Shown piece after piece: positions 46,001 through 55,639 of a stretch of 64,000 nucleotides of DNA (its first letter is position 1; the number at the start of each line of letters is the position of its first letter). Location of the stretch: the NCBI GenBank assembly GCA_030248195.1, contig JASAND010007535.1, forward strand, positions 28,947 to 92,946, written 5' to 3'. The notes under the pieces were generated by a model. That model searched no databases and was not told where the DNA came from. It worked only from the letters and a program-made list of their open reading frames with translations. This stretch comes from Trissonchulus latispiculum. Lineage: Eukaryota > Nematoda > Enoplea > Enoplida > Ironidae. The position numbers and the translations under genes were made by a program.

Positions 46001-47500
46001 CGGCGCGACTGCCCCCCGCCCCCAGTTGGGGGGGGGGGGTTGGGGACGGGGACGGGGGCCCCCCCCAAAAAATTTTTGGGGGGGGTTGTAAAAATGGCTG
46101 GGGGGGGGCACCCTCCCCCCCAACCCCCCCCCCCCCCAATTACACCTATGCCCCCCCAAATTCGATTTTTCTGGACCCACCCCACCTCAAAAGGCTGACC
46201 CCACCCACCTTAATTTTGGCTACCCCCTCCCCCAACGTTTTCCCAAGGTACACCTATGCTCCCAAACCCCCCCCAACCCCTCCCCCAAAAAATTTTTCAA
46301 TTTTTATGTCAAAAATCGCATTTTCAGCCGTTTGCAATACTAATAAACATCGAATCATGAAGTAATTTTAACATTAGACAGTGGTTTTAAACTCTAAAAC
46401 TTGATTGTCCAGGTGTTTCTAAGTTCAAAAGAAGGCTAATATTCAGTCAAAAAGTCCATAAAACTATTAAAAACATGTATTTCTCGCAATAACAAGTACT
46501 TTAAGCCAAAAATTTGAACTTTTTGAAAACTTTTGCACAATTTACCCTAAAAATACCCTATTTTTAGCCAATTTTTGCGCCGTCGGCGCGACTACCCCCC
46601 CCCAATTTCTGGGGGGGGGGGGGCTGAAAAATGCTGGGGGGCTACCCTCCCAACCCCCCCCCCCACCTTACACCTATGCCCCCCCAACCCCCCCCCCCCC
46701 CACCTTACACCTATGTATGTACATAGGTGTAACGGGGATTTGGGTTGGGGGGCCCTCTCCCGGAATTTTGGGGGGCCCCCTTTTTAGACCCCCCTAAACC
46801 CCCTCTCCCACGACCCCCCCCCAAACCTTCCCAAAAAAGTTTTTCTATTTTTATGTCAAAAACCGCATTTTCAGCCATTGCTAAATGCTAATGCCAAAAA
46901 ACATTTAACTATGAAGTAATTTTGACATTAGACAGGAGTTTTAAACTCGAAAACTTGATTGCCAACATGATTCTAAGTCTAAAATAAGGTCAATATTGAG
47001 CCAAAAAGTCCATAAAACCGTCAAAAACGTGTATTTCTCGCAATAATAAACACTTTAAGCCAAAAATTTGGACTTTTTTAAAAAATTTTGCAGAATCTAC
47101 CCTAAAAATACCCAATTTTTGGCCAATTTTTCGCACCCCCCTCCCCCAGTTGGGGGGGGGCCGGGGGCCCCCAAAAATTTTTGGGGGGGGTTTGTAAAAA
47201 TGGCTGGGGGGGTTACCCCCCCCCAATCATAGGTGTGGCTGGGCAAAAAATCTGGGGGGGGGGTTCCGACGGAGGGTGGGGGGACCCCCCCTAAATTTTC
47301 GATTTTATGCCATTTTTGACCACTTTTGGCCAAAAATCTGGGGGGCTACCAAAAATCAGAAAATCTGGGGGGGGTCGCCAAAATTTATCATTTTGGTGGG
47401 GGGGGGGTCCCCCCCCCAAACACATCTATGCCCCCAATTACACCGATGCCTTGCCTATGTATCCACCTATGATGGTCCCACCCCAACGAAATAAAAGTAT
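40019..47500. repeat. Cluster of G/C-run-rich interspersed repeats
   Basis: No gene recognised. A unit marked by TATGTCAAAAATCGCATTTT (or close variants) recurs near 43360, 44830, 45718, 46306 and 46848, followed by AAACTTGATTG, AGTCCATAAAAC and CAATAATAAACACTTTAAGC in that order. Units are bounded by long C or G runs and by CATAGGTGTAAC / TTACACCTATG inverted ends (for example 44726, 45609, 46139, 46672, 46722, 47227), so they look like a MITE family inserted into and beside itself. Many open frames here encode Pro/Gly-rich strings from homopolymers and are not genes. Runs of 10-17 G or C are at risk of miscounting. Confidence 0.75.
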
Positions 47501-48490
47501 GGCCTAACCTAGGAAGCCAAACTATTATAACGTCACCATTTTCCTGAATATAAAATTGTGGATCTAAATTACAGTAAATTGCATCATTTGGAAGTTTTTA
47601 AATGGATTCTTTGCGAATCTGCTTTCAGAAAAAGTTTTGTCATGAAATTAAAAACTGAACTTGTTGTGATTTGATCTAGTACTTGAGATAGTCCTATTAT
47701 TTTAGTCTTGAACCTGACGAGATTTGATGAGCAAGCTGCTTACATTATGCCAACGGTGCTACAACCGTTATGTTACGTTATGAAAAACTTAGGCTACCTG
47801 TAGCTGTTTTCTACGATTCTGAGTAAATTCAAAATTAATCTATTATTGCGTTTGTTACCATTACGTTGATAAATGATAACAGACAATGCAGTTTCCATAC
47901 ACAGAGAGTCATGAAGGGGGTTTCAGTATTGGGATCGAGACCTCTCCTTTCCATAGTTATTCTATTTATTGATTTTATTTATTTTTATTTGATTTAATTA
48001 CATATTGAGATTAGACAAGCAGAAGATTCGCATAACCCACTTCTGAACATAACAAGACTTTTGACTTTATTCAGAGCACAAGTGGAGTCATTTGTCTCAC
48101 TCTCTGATAAAGGATCGGGAACCTGCAGTCGCATAATTTCGTCTACGTATAATCGAAACCGAGGCCAATCTGCGAGATCTAGAATGGGCCGGAGTAGACA
48201 TCGGAGGTTGTGGCAGGAGTAATTAAGTGTAAAGAATTAAACTTTTATGATCGGATCCAAGGTTGTCACCTTCTTTCAGGGACCAGAGTAAGTTTAGTAA
48301 GAACAATGTTTGGTAAGCGTATAAAATTCAAATCTGGATTGTGGATCCTTTCCATACAAATAGGAATTGGTTTTGCAGCAATTCGGGGCTATCACATAGT
48401 CTCTTTGGGAGGAAGCCACTGATAATCCTCTGTCGTCGTTTGATTTGTAACCCCAGCCAGTACTTCTTGAAAGTAGTTGAAATCACCCAG
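47501..48490. other. Unassigned sequence
   Basis: AT-rich, without the G/C runs of the preceding cluster. No gene, RNA gene or repeat end recognised. A T-rich block with TTTATT repeats lies near 47960-48000. Confidence 0.4.
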
Positions 48491-49613
48491 GATCTAAATA
48501 AAAATTTACTTCAGTCTGCGAAAAATCGGAAAAATTGCACTTTTTCAAAAATCTGTTTAAGGTGCTGGTTTCCTTTCGGGTATTTTTGACTCCTACGGCT
48601 TTAATCCTTTACGCAAAGGGCTAAAGCTTACGAAATAGCCTATTTCCGTGCTCTTTAACATTTTAGGACCAGTCCCGTATTCTTAGGCCAAAAGATAAGA
48701 AAGTTTTGGTTTTTGGCCTTAAGCTCCCAGTAGGTAGACAAGACACGGGATTGGTTGGTATGGCTGGAAAGAGGACTCGAAAATGAACATTTTTGCTCTT
48801 TAAGCAAAAAACTGTTTTTGGGGTCAAAAAATGGCCATTTTCGAGGAAATCAGTTTTTTCAAAATTACTGCCACATGTTAAGGACAAATTGGCTTAGTTA
48901 TACTCAATCGATACATCGTCCAAATGCACATTTTATGAATGCCTATTAGCTGGACTTTATTGCTTTCAGCTAGAGATTTGGCCGAAAACTTGGCAAAACT
49001 GCGATTATTTTGTTTCGAACATCGATTTCTCAAAAACTACTCGACGGATTCCGGAGATTTTCGGCAGAATCGAAATTCGCACTTCTGCGGAGGGACATTT
49101 TTCTTGGTTTGGGCTAAAACGTCTCCAGTTGCGAGAAAACTGACTTCAAAGTTGCGAAATTTCGTGTCGCCGCACATTTGCCGGATTTTCTGGAGTATTG
49201 AGGCTTGTTGAGCCAAATCCAAAAAAACGTCCCTCGGCCCATATCTCCTCTGCATGATAGCACAAGAAAAAATTTTGGCCGTTTCTTCAGTTTTGAGAAA
49301 TCGATGTTCAAAAATGTTTGGTCTATATTCATCCTGTTAGATGTCAGAACCGCTGAAGATTTCTGCCATTTTTTGCTAATTTTGCCAGTTTCGTAAGCTC
49401 ATGTGAATCTACAGATAATAAGCTTTAAAACGATGTATAAAGCTCTTTCTATCTTCCAAAATTGCGAAAGTTATAGCGTTTCAAAAAATCATCACAAAAG
49501 CACTGCACAAAAGGATACCACCACCTTAAACATATTTACGAAATCCAAAATTTGTTTCATTGTATGCATTAGAAAGAGAAAACGTTAAGCTGCATTTTGA
49601 TAAAGATGGCTTC
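48491..49613 (-). mobile_element. TTAA MITE remnant that hosts two later insertions
   Basis: 48500-48556 (AATTTACTTCAGTCTGCGAA) and 49530-49613 (CATTAGAAAGAGAAAACG ... AAAGATGGCTTC) are consecutive parts of the TTAA MITE in the orientation of the 1-316 copy. They are separated by the element at 48561-49525. The right part stops at TTAA 49614-49617, where the 49618 copy begins; the expected remaining end is not seen after that copy. Confidence 0.6.
48561..49525 (+). mobile_element. TTAA MITE, divergent subfamily (965 bp)
   Basis: Ends GGTGCTGGTTTCCTTTCGG and (complement) GGTGGTGGTATCCTTTTG, with TTAA on both sides (48557-48560, 49526-49529). The interior differs from the main family, but length, ends and target are shared. 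Inserted within the remnant at 48491-49613. Non-coding. Confidence 0.75.
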
Positions 49614-49617
49614 TTAA

Positions 49618-50598
49618 GGTGGTGATTCCCTTTGGTCACATAATGTTTGCACTATTGTTACTCACACATTACTCTGAGTTAAGAAGCCATTTTTATATCA
49701 AAATGCAGCGTTACATTTGCTCTTTCTAATGAATACAACGAAACTAACTTTAGTTCTTGGAAATTATTTTACTGCATTTTCGAAGTAATTTAATTTTCCA
49801 GATTTTTTGCAGACTAAAGTAAATTTTTTCGTGAGGCATCGGCCATATCATTCGATTCCACTATCAAATAGCTGGGGACCCTTTTTTAGTTATTATGAAA
49901 CCGCTCTTCGTTGTAAAGAAATTAGCTAAAATGTATGCGCAACCTGGATTTTGCCTACTTTTCCCAACTTTGGCAAGCGACAACTTTAGCTAGAAAGAAG
50001 CAATCGGGACAACTAAAAAAGGGTCCCTGGGTATTTTAGTGTAAAACACGTCCAGTAAGTGGCAACCATCTAGCTTGTATAGTAAATGCTCCACAATCGC
50101 TGGAAAAAATTTGGTCATGTTTTTGCAAAAACTACATTTTCTATGATAGCAGCGTACGGGGTAGCAGTTAGAAGATTATGCTGTCACGGATAATCGGTCT
50201 CGACGAGACCTTCAAATTGACACCCGTAGTTTAATTTTACGGCTTACGTAGCGCAAGAAATGGCGGATTATTTGATTTCTGCAAAAATGACAAGTTTTCA
50301 ACGCCAAAATAGGAAATCGACTATATCTCACGATAGCTAAAAGCTAGAAAGGTACTTCAAATAGCAAAAATGTAGAGCTCAACAAGATCTTTCGAATGAA
50401 TATAATCATAGCTATGCAGCTACTGTCTATTTGTCAGAAATCGGTAAAAACGGCCCTGAACGGAGACGTCGAATTTTTGAAGCGGGATTGCGCGGAGGGT
50501 GTTAGAATGCTAAAAGAACTTATTTTGGAAAGTTTCATCAAATTTCATCTTGATTTGCACCGTCAATCAACAATATGTGCCCAAAAGGGATCACCACC
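49618..50598 (+). mobile_element. TTAA MITE, intact reference copy (981 bp)
   Basis: Ends GGTGGTGATTCCCTTTGG and (complement) GGTGGTGATCCCTTTTGG, 18-bp imperfect inverted repeats, with TTAA at 49614-49617 and 50599-50602. No coding capacity. TTAA targeting is the hallmark of piggyBac-type transposases, so a piggyBac-mobilised MITE is inferred; the ends are not the classical CCC start. Confidence 0.88.
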
Positions 50599-51027
50599 TT
50601 AAGGTGGTAGTACCACTAGCGGGATTTTCGACCTAATCAAACGTATAAATGAAGCAAACGTACAAAACTATTGGTGAAAAAAGTTTGGTTGGCAGGCTAT
50701 CTTTGCACAAAATTTTGTTGTCTGAGAGTGAATAATCGGTTTGCTGTCATGGCTTCGCGCATGCGCAAATAATGACAATTTTATTTAAGCCTTATATCCT
50801 AAATTTTAATCTACCATGTGAAAGAGCACAAAAAGAGCTTTAAAATGATGTGCATATCTCTTCTGTATGTGATTTCATATCTCAGGTAACTTTACATATG
50901 GCTGCATTACGTCGGCTGTTTGCACCTGCAATGTAAAGTAATTGCAGTCTATCTTGTAATGCAGTTTATCAATGTAATGCAGTAATGCAGTGTATGCATT
51001 TATATATATATATATATATATATATAC

Positions 51028-51062
<35 letters not shown>

Positions 51063-51078
51063 AGCTCAGAAGCTTTAA

Positions 51079-51508
51079 CACGTTCACGACAATGTGACCC
51101 ACCGGTGGGTCACAACCTACTTTCCGCTCAGACGCTTTGATTATTCCCGTTTTAGAATGGCACAGAACATTTTTGGACTAACAAAACACCCGTACGACTG
51201 GTAAAAACGTTGAAATAAAGGAAACTGACAAGGAAAAGTGTGAAAACTTGATAAACATATCCCGAAAGCATCGAAAAAAGCTTAAAAACTGTGACCCACC
51301 GGTGGGTCACATTGTCTCTAGATAGTACTTTGTATTTATAAACAATGTGACCCACGGGTGGGTCACACCCCGAAACAGCCAAAATTGACTGCGCAATGAT
51401 ATTGGGATTCTATTGGAATACCTGAACACATTTCTCAACTTGTAGTTCTTCATTAACTGGTTTTGTCTGAGACTATTACGTCCTGAAACCTGCTTTGTCG
51501 TGAACGTG
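51079..51508. mobile_element. 430-bp TTAA element, perfect 14-bp ends
   Basis: Inverted ends CACGTTCACGACAA (51079-51092) and TTGTCGTGAACGTG (51495-51508) are exact, with TTAA at 51075-51078 and 51509-51512. The TTAACACGTTCACG start resembles published piggyBac-type ends. It carries three copies of a 20-bp palindrome. Non-coding. Confidence 0.85.
51094..51366. repeat. Three copies of a 20-bp palindrome
   Basis: GTGACCCACCGGTGGGTCAC at 51094-51113 and 51291-51310 is perfectly self-complementary; the copy at 51347-51366 differs at one base (CCCACGGGTGGG). The first directly follows the element's terminal inverted repeat. Dyad repeats near transposon ends often serve as protein-binding sites; that role is inferred. 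Confidence 0.8.
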
Positions 51509-51583
51509 TTAAAACGCTCTAAAGGTAATGAATGAATAGTCATGGTTCAAAGTTGATGTCTCCAAAAGGAATCTCCAACTTAA

Positions 51584-53060
51584 TTACCATGCCAAATTTC
51601 CCTTCAATACGTTGACCCCATTTGGGAAAATATTTCCACGCCTGCTAGAAAAATCAAATTTGTATAGCTCTCCGTCGGCAATGAAAACTTTGATGATTTC
51701 GAGATCCGTTCGAGCGCTTTATTAGCGCAGCTTCAACAGGTGATAGGGAAGGTATTGTACATTAAAAATAATGTATAGCTTATTCTGTCTCAGACTCAAC
51801 CCTAGCAAATAAAATTTAACTGATTTTCTGTGTGAATGTTTAGCAATATTTCCTACGTTTTTACTTTTTACGTTTTCCTACTTTTTTACATTCAAGACAG
51901 TTGTAAAAATAACCCAAACGCTGCCACCGGTAGGCACCAAAACACAGTCTAAAATATGTGAAAAAATCAAATCAAAACTCCGGCACGTTGTGACAAATCA
52001 AAAATCAAATCAAATCGCCGCAGGTTTTGATGAAGAATCAAAAATAAAATCAAAACTAAATTCTGAAATCAAAACCACAGTAATACCAACCTCGACTAAG
52101 TTTCAATTATTTTTCCTACAGTTTTCAAATCTTAAGTAGTTTTAGGTTTCAAAATTTCAAAATTTTTGAAGATTTTTGAAAAGTTTGACTTCTGAGCTCT
52201 CAGAAAGTATATACATTGGCTAACTTAACGAATAATAATTTCTCCACAAAATTTTTTTTGGGGGGGGGAACCCCGAGAAAACGTGTTAGTGTTGGTGTTA
52301 GTAAACAGAAATAAATTATTTATTAGATCCACATGACTAACCCAGCGGCTGCCCAGCCCATTACACCGCACCTACAGACAACAGTGCACTACATCTGACA
52401 TGACAACGCTGGTGGTTCAATTCACTCTTTTGGTCCAGTACCAGTTCAAGTTTGCTAGACTTTAAAACCTAAATACTAGCCAAAACGGTTGCTGCTTAAT
52501 TCAAACGGTATGAATAAAAACTGGGCAGAGAATCATTATTTTTTACAGGAGCACACTAGAATTCAAGGTTTAAAAATTTAATTCTGTCAGAAACACTAAT
52601 GTAATCAAATCCCATCCTGCTCGCCAATAAAACATTGAAAGTGTGAAATCGCGTTTGTGGATTTACGTTAATTAGTTCTCATGGCATAACAGGTATACCA
52701 TAGCACCTAAACTACTATTGCGTATTATTTTTACATTTGTTACAAGTACATTACATTAGAAACTTCGTGATTTCGAGATTGGATTATTTCGCTAGTCAAG
52801 CTTTGAAAATTAATCTTGTAGGACGACTGATGGTAAAGCGTTTCTTTCTTTAAGAGGGCGCGCTTTAAATATGTTTGTTTTCAGTTTTCGGTTAACATAA
52901 TAAATTTTTTCGCTACAAGTTTATGCGAGGGAATAAGGTTGTCCTACACATTAAATGTGGAAATATTTGCTAGCCTGCACACGTGCTGCAACTCAGCACC
53001 AAGAGTGCCCTAGCATTGACCAAACCGATTAAAATTGTGACCAGGTAGCTGCAAAGCGAA
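51584..53060. other. Unassigned sequence
   Basis: No gene recognised. Contains AATCAAATCAAAA-type repeats (about 51965-52075) and a G run at about 52258-52268. It may include part of another repeat but no ends could be defined. Confidence 0.4.
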
Positions 53061-55403
53061 ACGTGTGTCTCCTTGACACCCCCACTTAATGATCCATTTG
53101 TAAAACTGATTGATCCAGACGCAGCATGAGATGGAGTGAATGATCCAGCAATTATTTTCATTGATCCACCGGTCAATTTTGCATAAATACCGCTTTTATA
53201 TGTGGTTCGCCAAATACCATTTTGCGAACCAACTTAATGATCCAACTGCGGGAGTCACACCATTTGAAAGAGAATTTTCTGTTTTCAATGATCCACGAAC
53301 CTAAAAAATACGAAAGTGTTTAGAAAAAATTTGATTTCAATTTAAAAAGTTTAAACTTTCGGTTTAACAGAAAATGCCTTTTTGCCTTCACCAAATTTAT
53401 TTGCTGATTACAAAATTTCTGACACAATTTCTTATTTCTGATTTTAGTTATTTTGTTTGATGAACTAATATTTCCGTATTATTTATTGTTTCAAAATTGC
53501 GAAAATGCAGAGCAATTAAATTTGCGTATTAGATTTTGATGTCCGATCCACCGACAACCGCAGGTCGCGCAGACAAATATTCTTTATTATCAGTGTATCA
53601 AAGTTTTCGACGTCTGAACACAAATATTCAGTTCTTTGGCAAGTAAAACTGTTTCGTAAGAAAATCAGTGGTAGCTTTCATTATGATTACGTAACTGCAG
53701 CAATGTCTTTCAACTTAGTTTACCTGGTTGTACAGGACGAAACAAAGTTTTGCAAAAAGAACTAAATACTTCGTTCAGCGACCGTCGAAACCTTTATCAA
53801 CACTGATAATAAAAGAATATAAAATTTTGTCATTTGCGCCCGACCCTGCCCGCTGTCGGTGAGCGGACGGCAAGTCAGACATTCAAAATCTTATATGTGC
53901 AAAATTTGAAGTTTTGCTCTGCATTTTCGCTAATTTTGAAACAATAAATAATTAGCGGAAACTATATTGAGTTACATCAAACAAAATTAACATAAAATAA
54001 CAGAAATTAAAGGAATTGGTTGTGTCAGAATTTTGTAATAAGACCGATCAGATTTCGGTGAGCGGACAGCAAGCACACTAATGAGTTTGAAGGCAAGCAT
54101 TTTCTGTTAAATCCCTGGAAAGTTTAAACTTTTTAAATTGAAATCAAATTTTTTCTAAACACTTTTGTATTTTTTGGGTTCGTGGATCATTGAAAACAGA
54201 AAATTCTCTTTCAAATGATGTGACTCCCGCAGTTGGATCATTAAGTTGGTTCGCAAAATGGTATTTGGCGAACCACATATAAAAGCGGTATTTAAGGTGG
54301 TGATTCCTTTTGGGCACATATTGTTATTTGGTGACGTAAATCAAGACGCAATTTGATGAAACTTTCCGAAATAAGTTCTTTTAGCGTTCTAACACCCTCC
54401 GCGCAATCCGGATTCAAAAACTCGAGATTTCCGGTCAGAGTGGTTTTTCCCAATTTTTGAACGTTTGGCAGCAGCTATACAGTTATGACTATATGCATTC
54501 GAAAGATCTCATTGGGCTTCACATTTTTGCCTTTTAAAGCAAGTTTCTAGCTTTTCTCTACCGTGAGATATAGCCGTTTTTCTTGTTTTGGCGTAGAAAA
54601 AACGTCATTTTTGCAGAAATCAAATAATCCAACATTTCTTGAACTACGCAAGCCGTAAAATCAAACTAAGGGCGTCGATCTGAAGGTCACACAGGGACAA
54701 ATTATCCGACGCATGATCGTCTTCCAACTGCTATCCTGTAGGCTGCTATCATAAAAAATGTAGTTTTTGCAAAAACACGACCAATTTTTTTCCAAAGATT
54801 GTGGAGCATTCACCATGCAAGTTGGAGGGCTGATACTGAACAAATGTGTTCTGCACAAATATACCCAGGGACGATTTTTTAGTTGCCCCGATTGCTGCTT
54901 TCTAGCTATAGTAATCGCTTGACAAATTTGGAAAAAGTAGGTAAAATCCAGGTTACGCACACATTTCAGCTTATTTCTCTACAACGAAGAGCGATTTCAC
55001 AATAAATAAAAAATTGTCCCCAGCTATTTGATGGAGGTATCGAATGATATAACCGATGTCTCGCGAAAAAATTTACTTGAGTCTGCAAAATTTCTGGAAA
55101 ATTATACTTCTTCTAAAATGTGTTAAAAATATTTTAGAAAAACAACATTAGTTTCATGGCATGCATTACAAAGAGAAAATGTCAAGCTACATTTTGATAT
55201 AAAAATGGCTTCTTAACTCCAAGTAATGAATGAGTTATAATGGTGCAAACTTTATGTGACCAAAGGGAATCACCACCTTAAGCAAAATTGACCGGTGGAT
55301 CAATGAAAATAATTGCTGGATCATTCACTCCATCTCATGCTGCGTCTGGATCAATCAGTTTTACAAATGGATCATTAAGTGGGGGTGTCAAGGAGACACA
55401 CGT
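53061..55403. mobile_element. Large foldback element interrupted by a TTAA MITE
   Basis: Outer ends ACGTGTGTCTCCTTGACACC (53061) and complement (ending 55403). The arms carry spaced GGATCA/TGATCC repeats and run inward to about 53680 and 53740. Much of each arm pairs over several hundred bases, though the inner parts are diverged (for example GTTTCAAAATT.GCGAAAATG in both). The right arm is split at 54292-54295 by a 982-bp TTAA element. Without it the element is about 1.36 kb. No coding capacity. Confidence 0.8.
54296..55277 (-). mobile_element. TTAA MITE, intact copy (982 bp), inside foldback arm
   Basis: In the opposite orientation to 49618-50598. TTAA lies at 54292-54295 and 55278-55281. 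The undisturbed left arm of the foldback shows the target without the element: TATTTATGCAAAATT versus TATTTAA...TTAAGCAAAATT. The site existed once and was duplicated as TTAA, with one later base change in the other arm. Confidence 0.9.
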
Positions 55404-55597
55404 CAAACGAAAGCGATTCGATACGATAATTCAGACTAAACCATTTATGCAAGAATGTTAACGTTGAATAAAAGCGAATGTTGTCGCACAATGTTCGTTT
55501 CTATAGTTTTTATTTTACTCATTAGCGTTATTTTTACAGTCCTTCGTCTGTGCTGAAACCATACAATTAAAACAAGATAACATGGGATAGCCGCTTT

Positions 55598-55603
55598 TTT
55601 ATT
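55598..55603 (-). promoter_or_regulatory. Poly(A) signal AATAAA for the RHS-repeat gene
   Basis: AATAAA on the minus strand, 36 bases past the stop codon of the RHS-repeat frame. The position is right for a eukaryotic 3' end, which would support expression as an animal mRNA. A six-base match in AT-rich DNA can be chance. Confidence 0.4.
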
Positions 55604-55639
55604 CAATGAATTGCACTGTGTGTTTGTGTTCAGTGTCCA

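Larger units (their letters stand above)
50603..51579 (+). mobile_element. TTAA MITE abutting the previous one, with nested insert
   Basis: Shares TTAA 50599-50602 with the preceding element; begins GGTGGTAGTACC and ends GGAATCTCCAAC before TTAA 51580-51583. The right ~60 bases are the reverse complement of the left end of the copy at 24552, placing both in one subfamily. It contains the TA microsatellite at about 51000-51062 and a complete second element at 51079-51508. Confidence 0.65.

Noticed and set aside
40841..47507. Many Pro/Gly-rich open frames on both strands
   Set aside because: They arise from G and C homopolymers inside repeats. Both strands are open at the same places and no start, splice or domain evidence exists.
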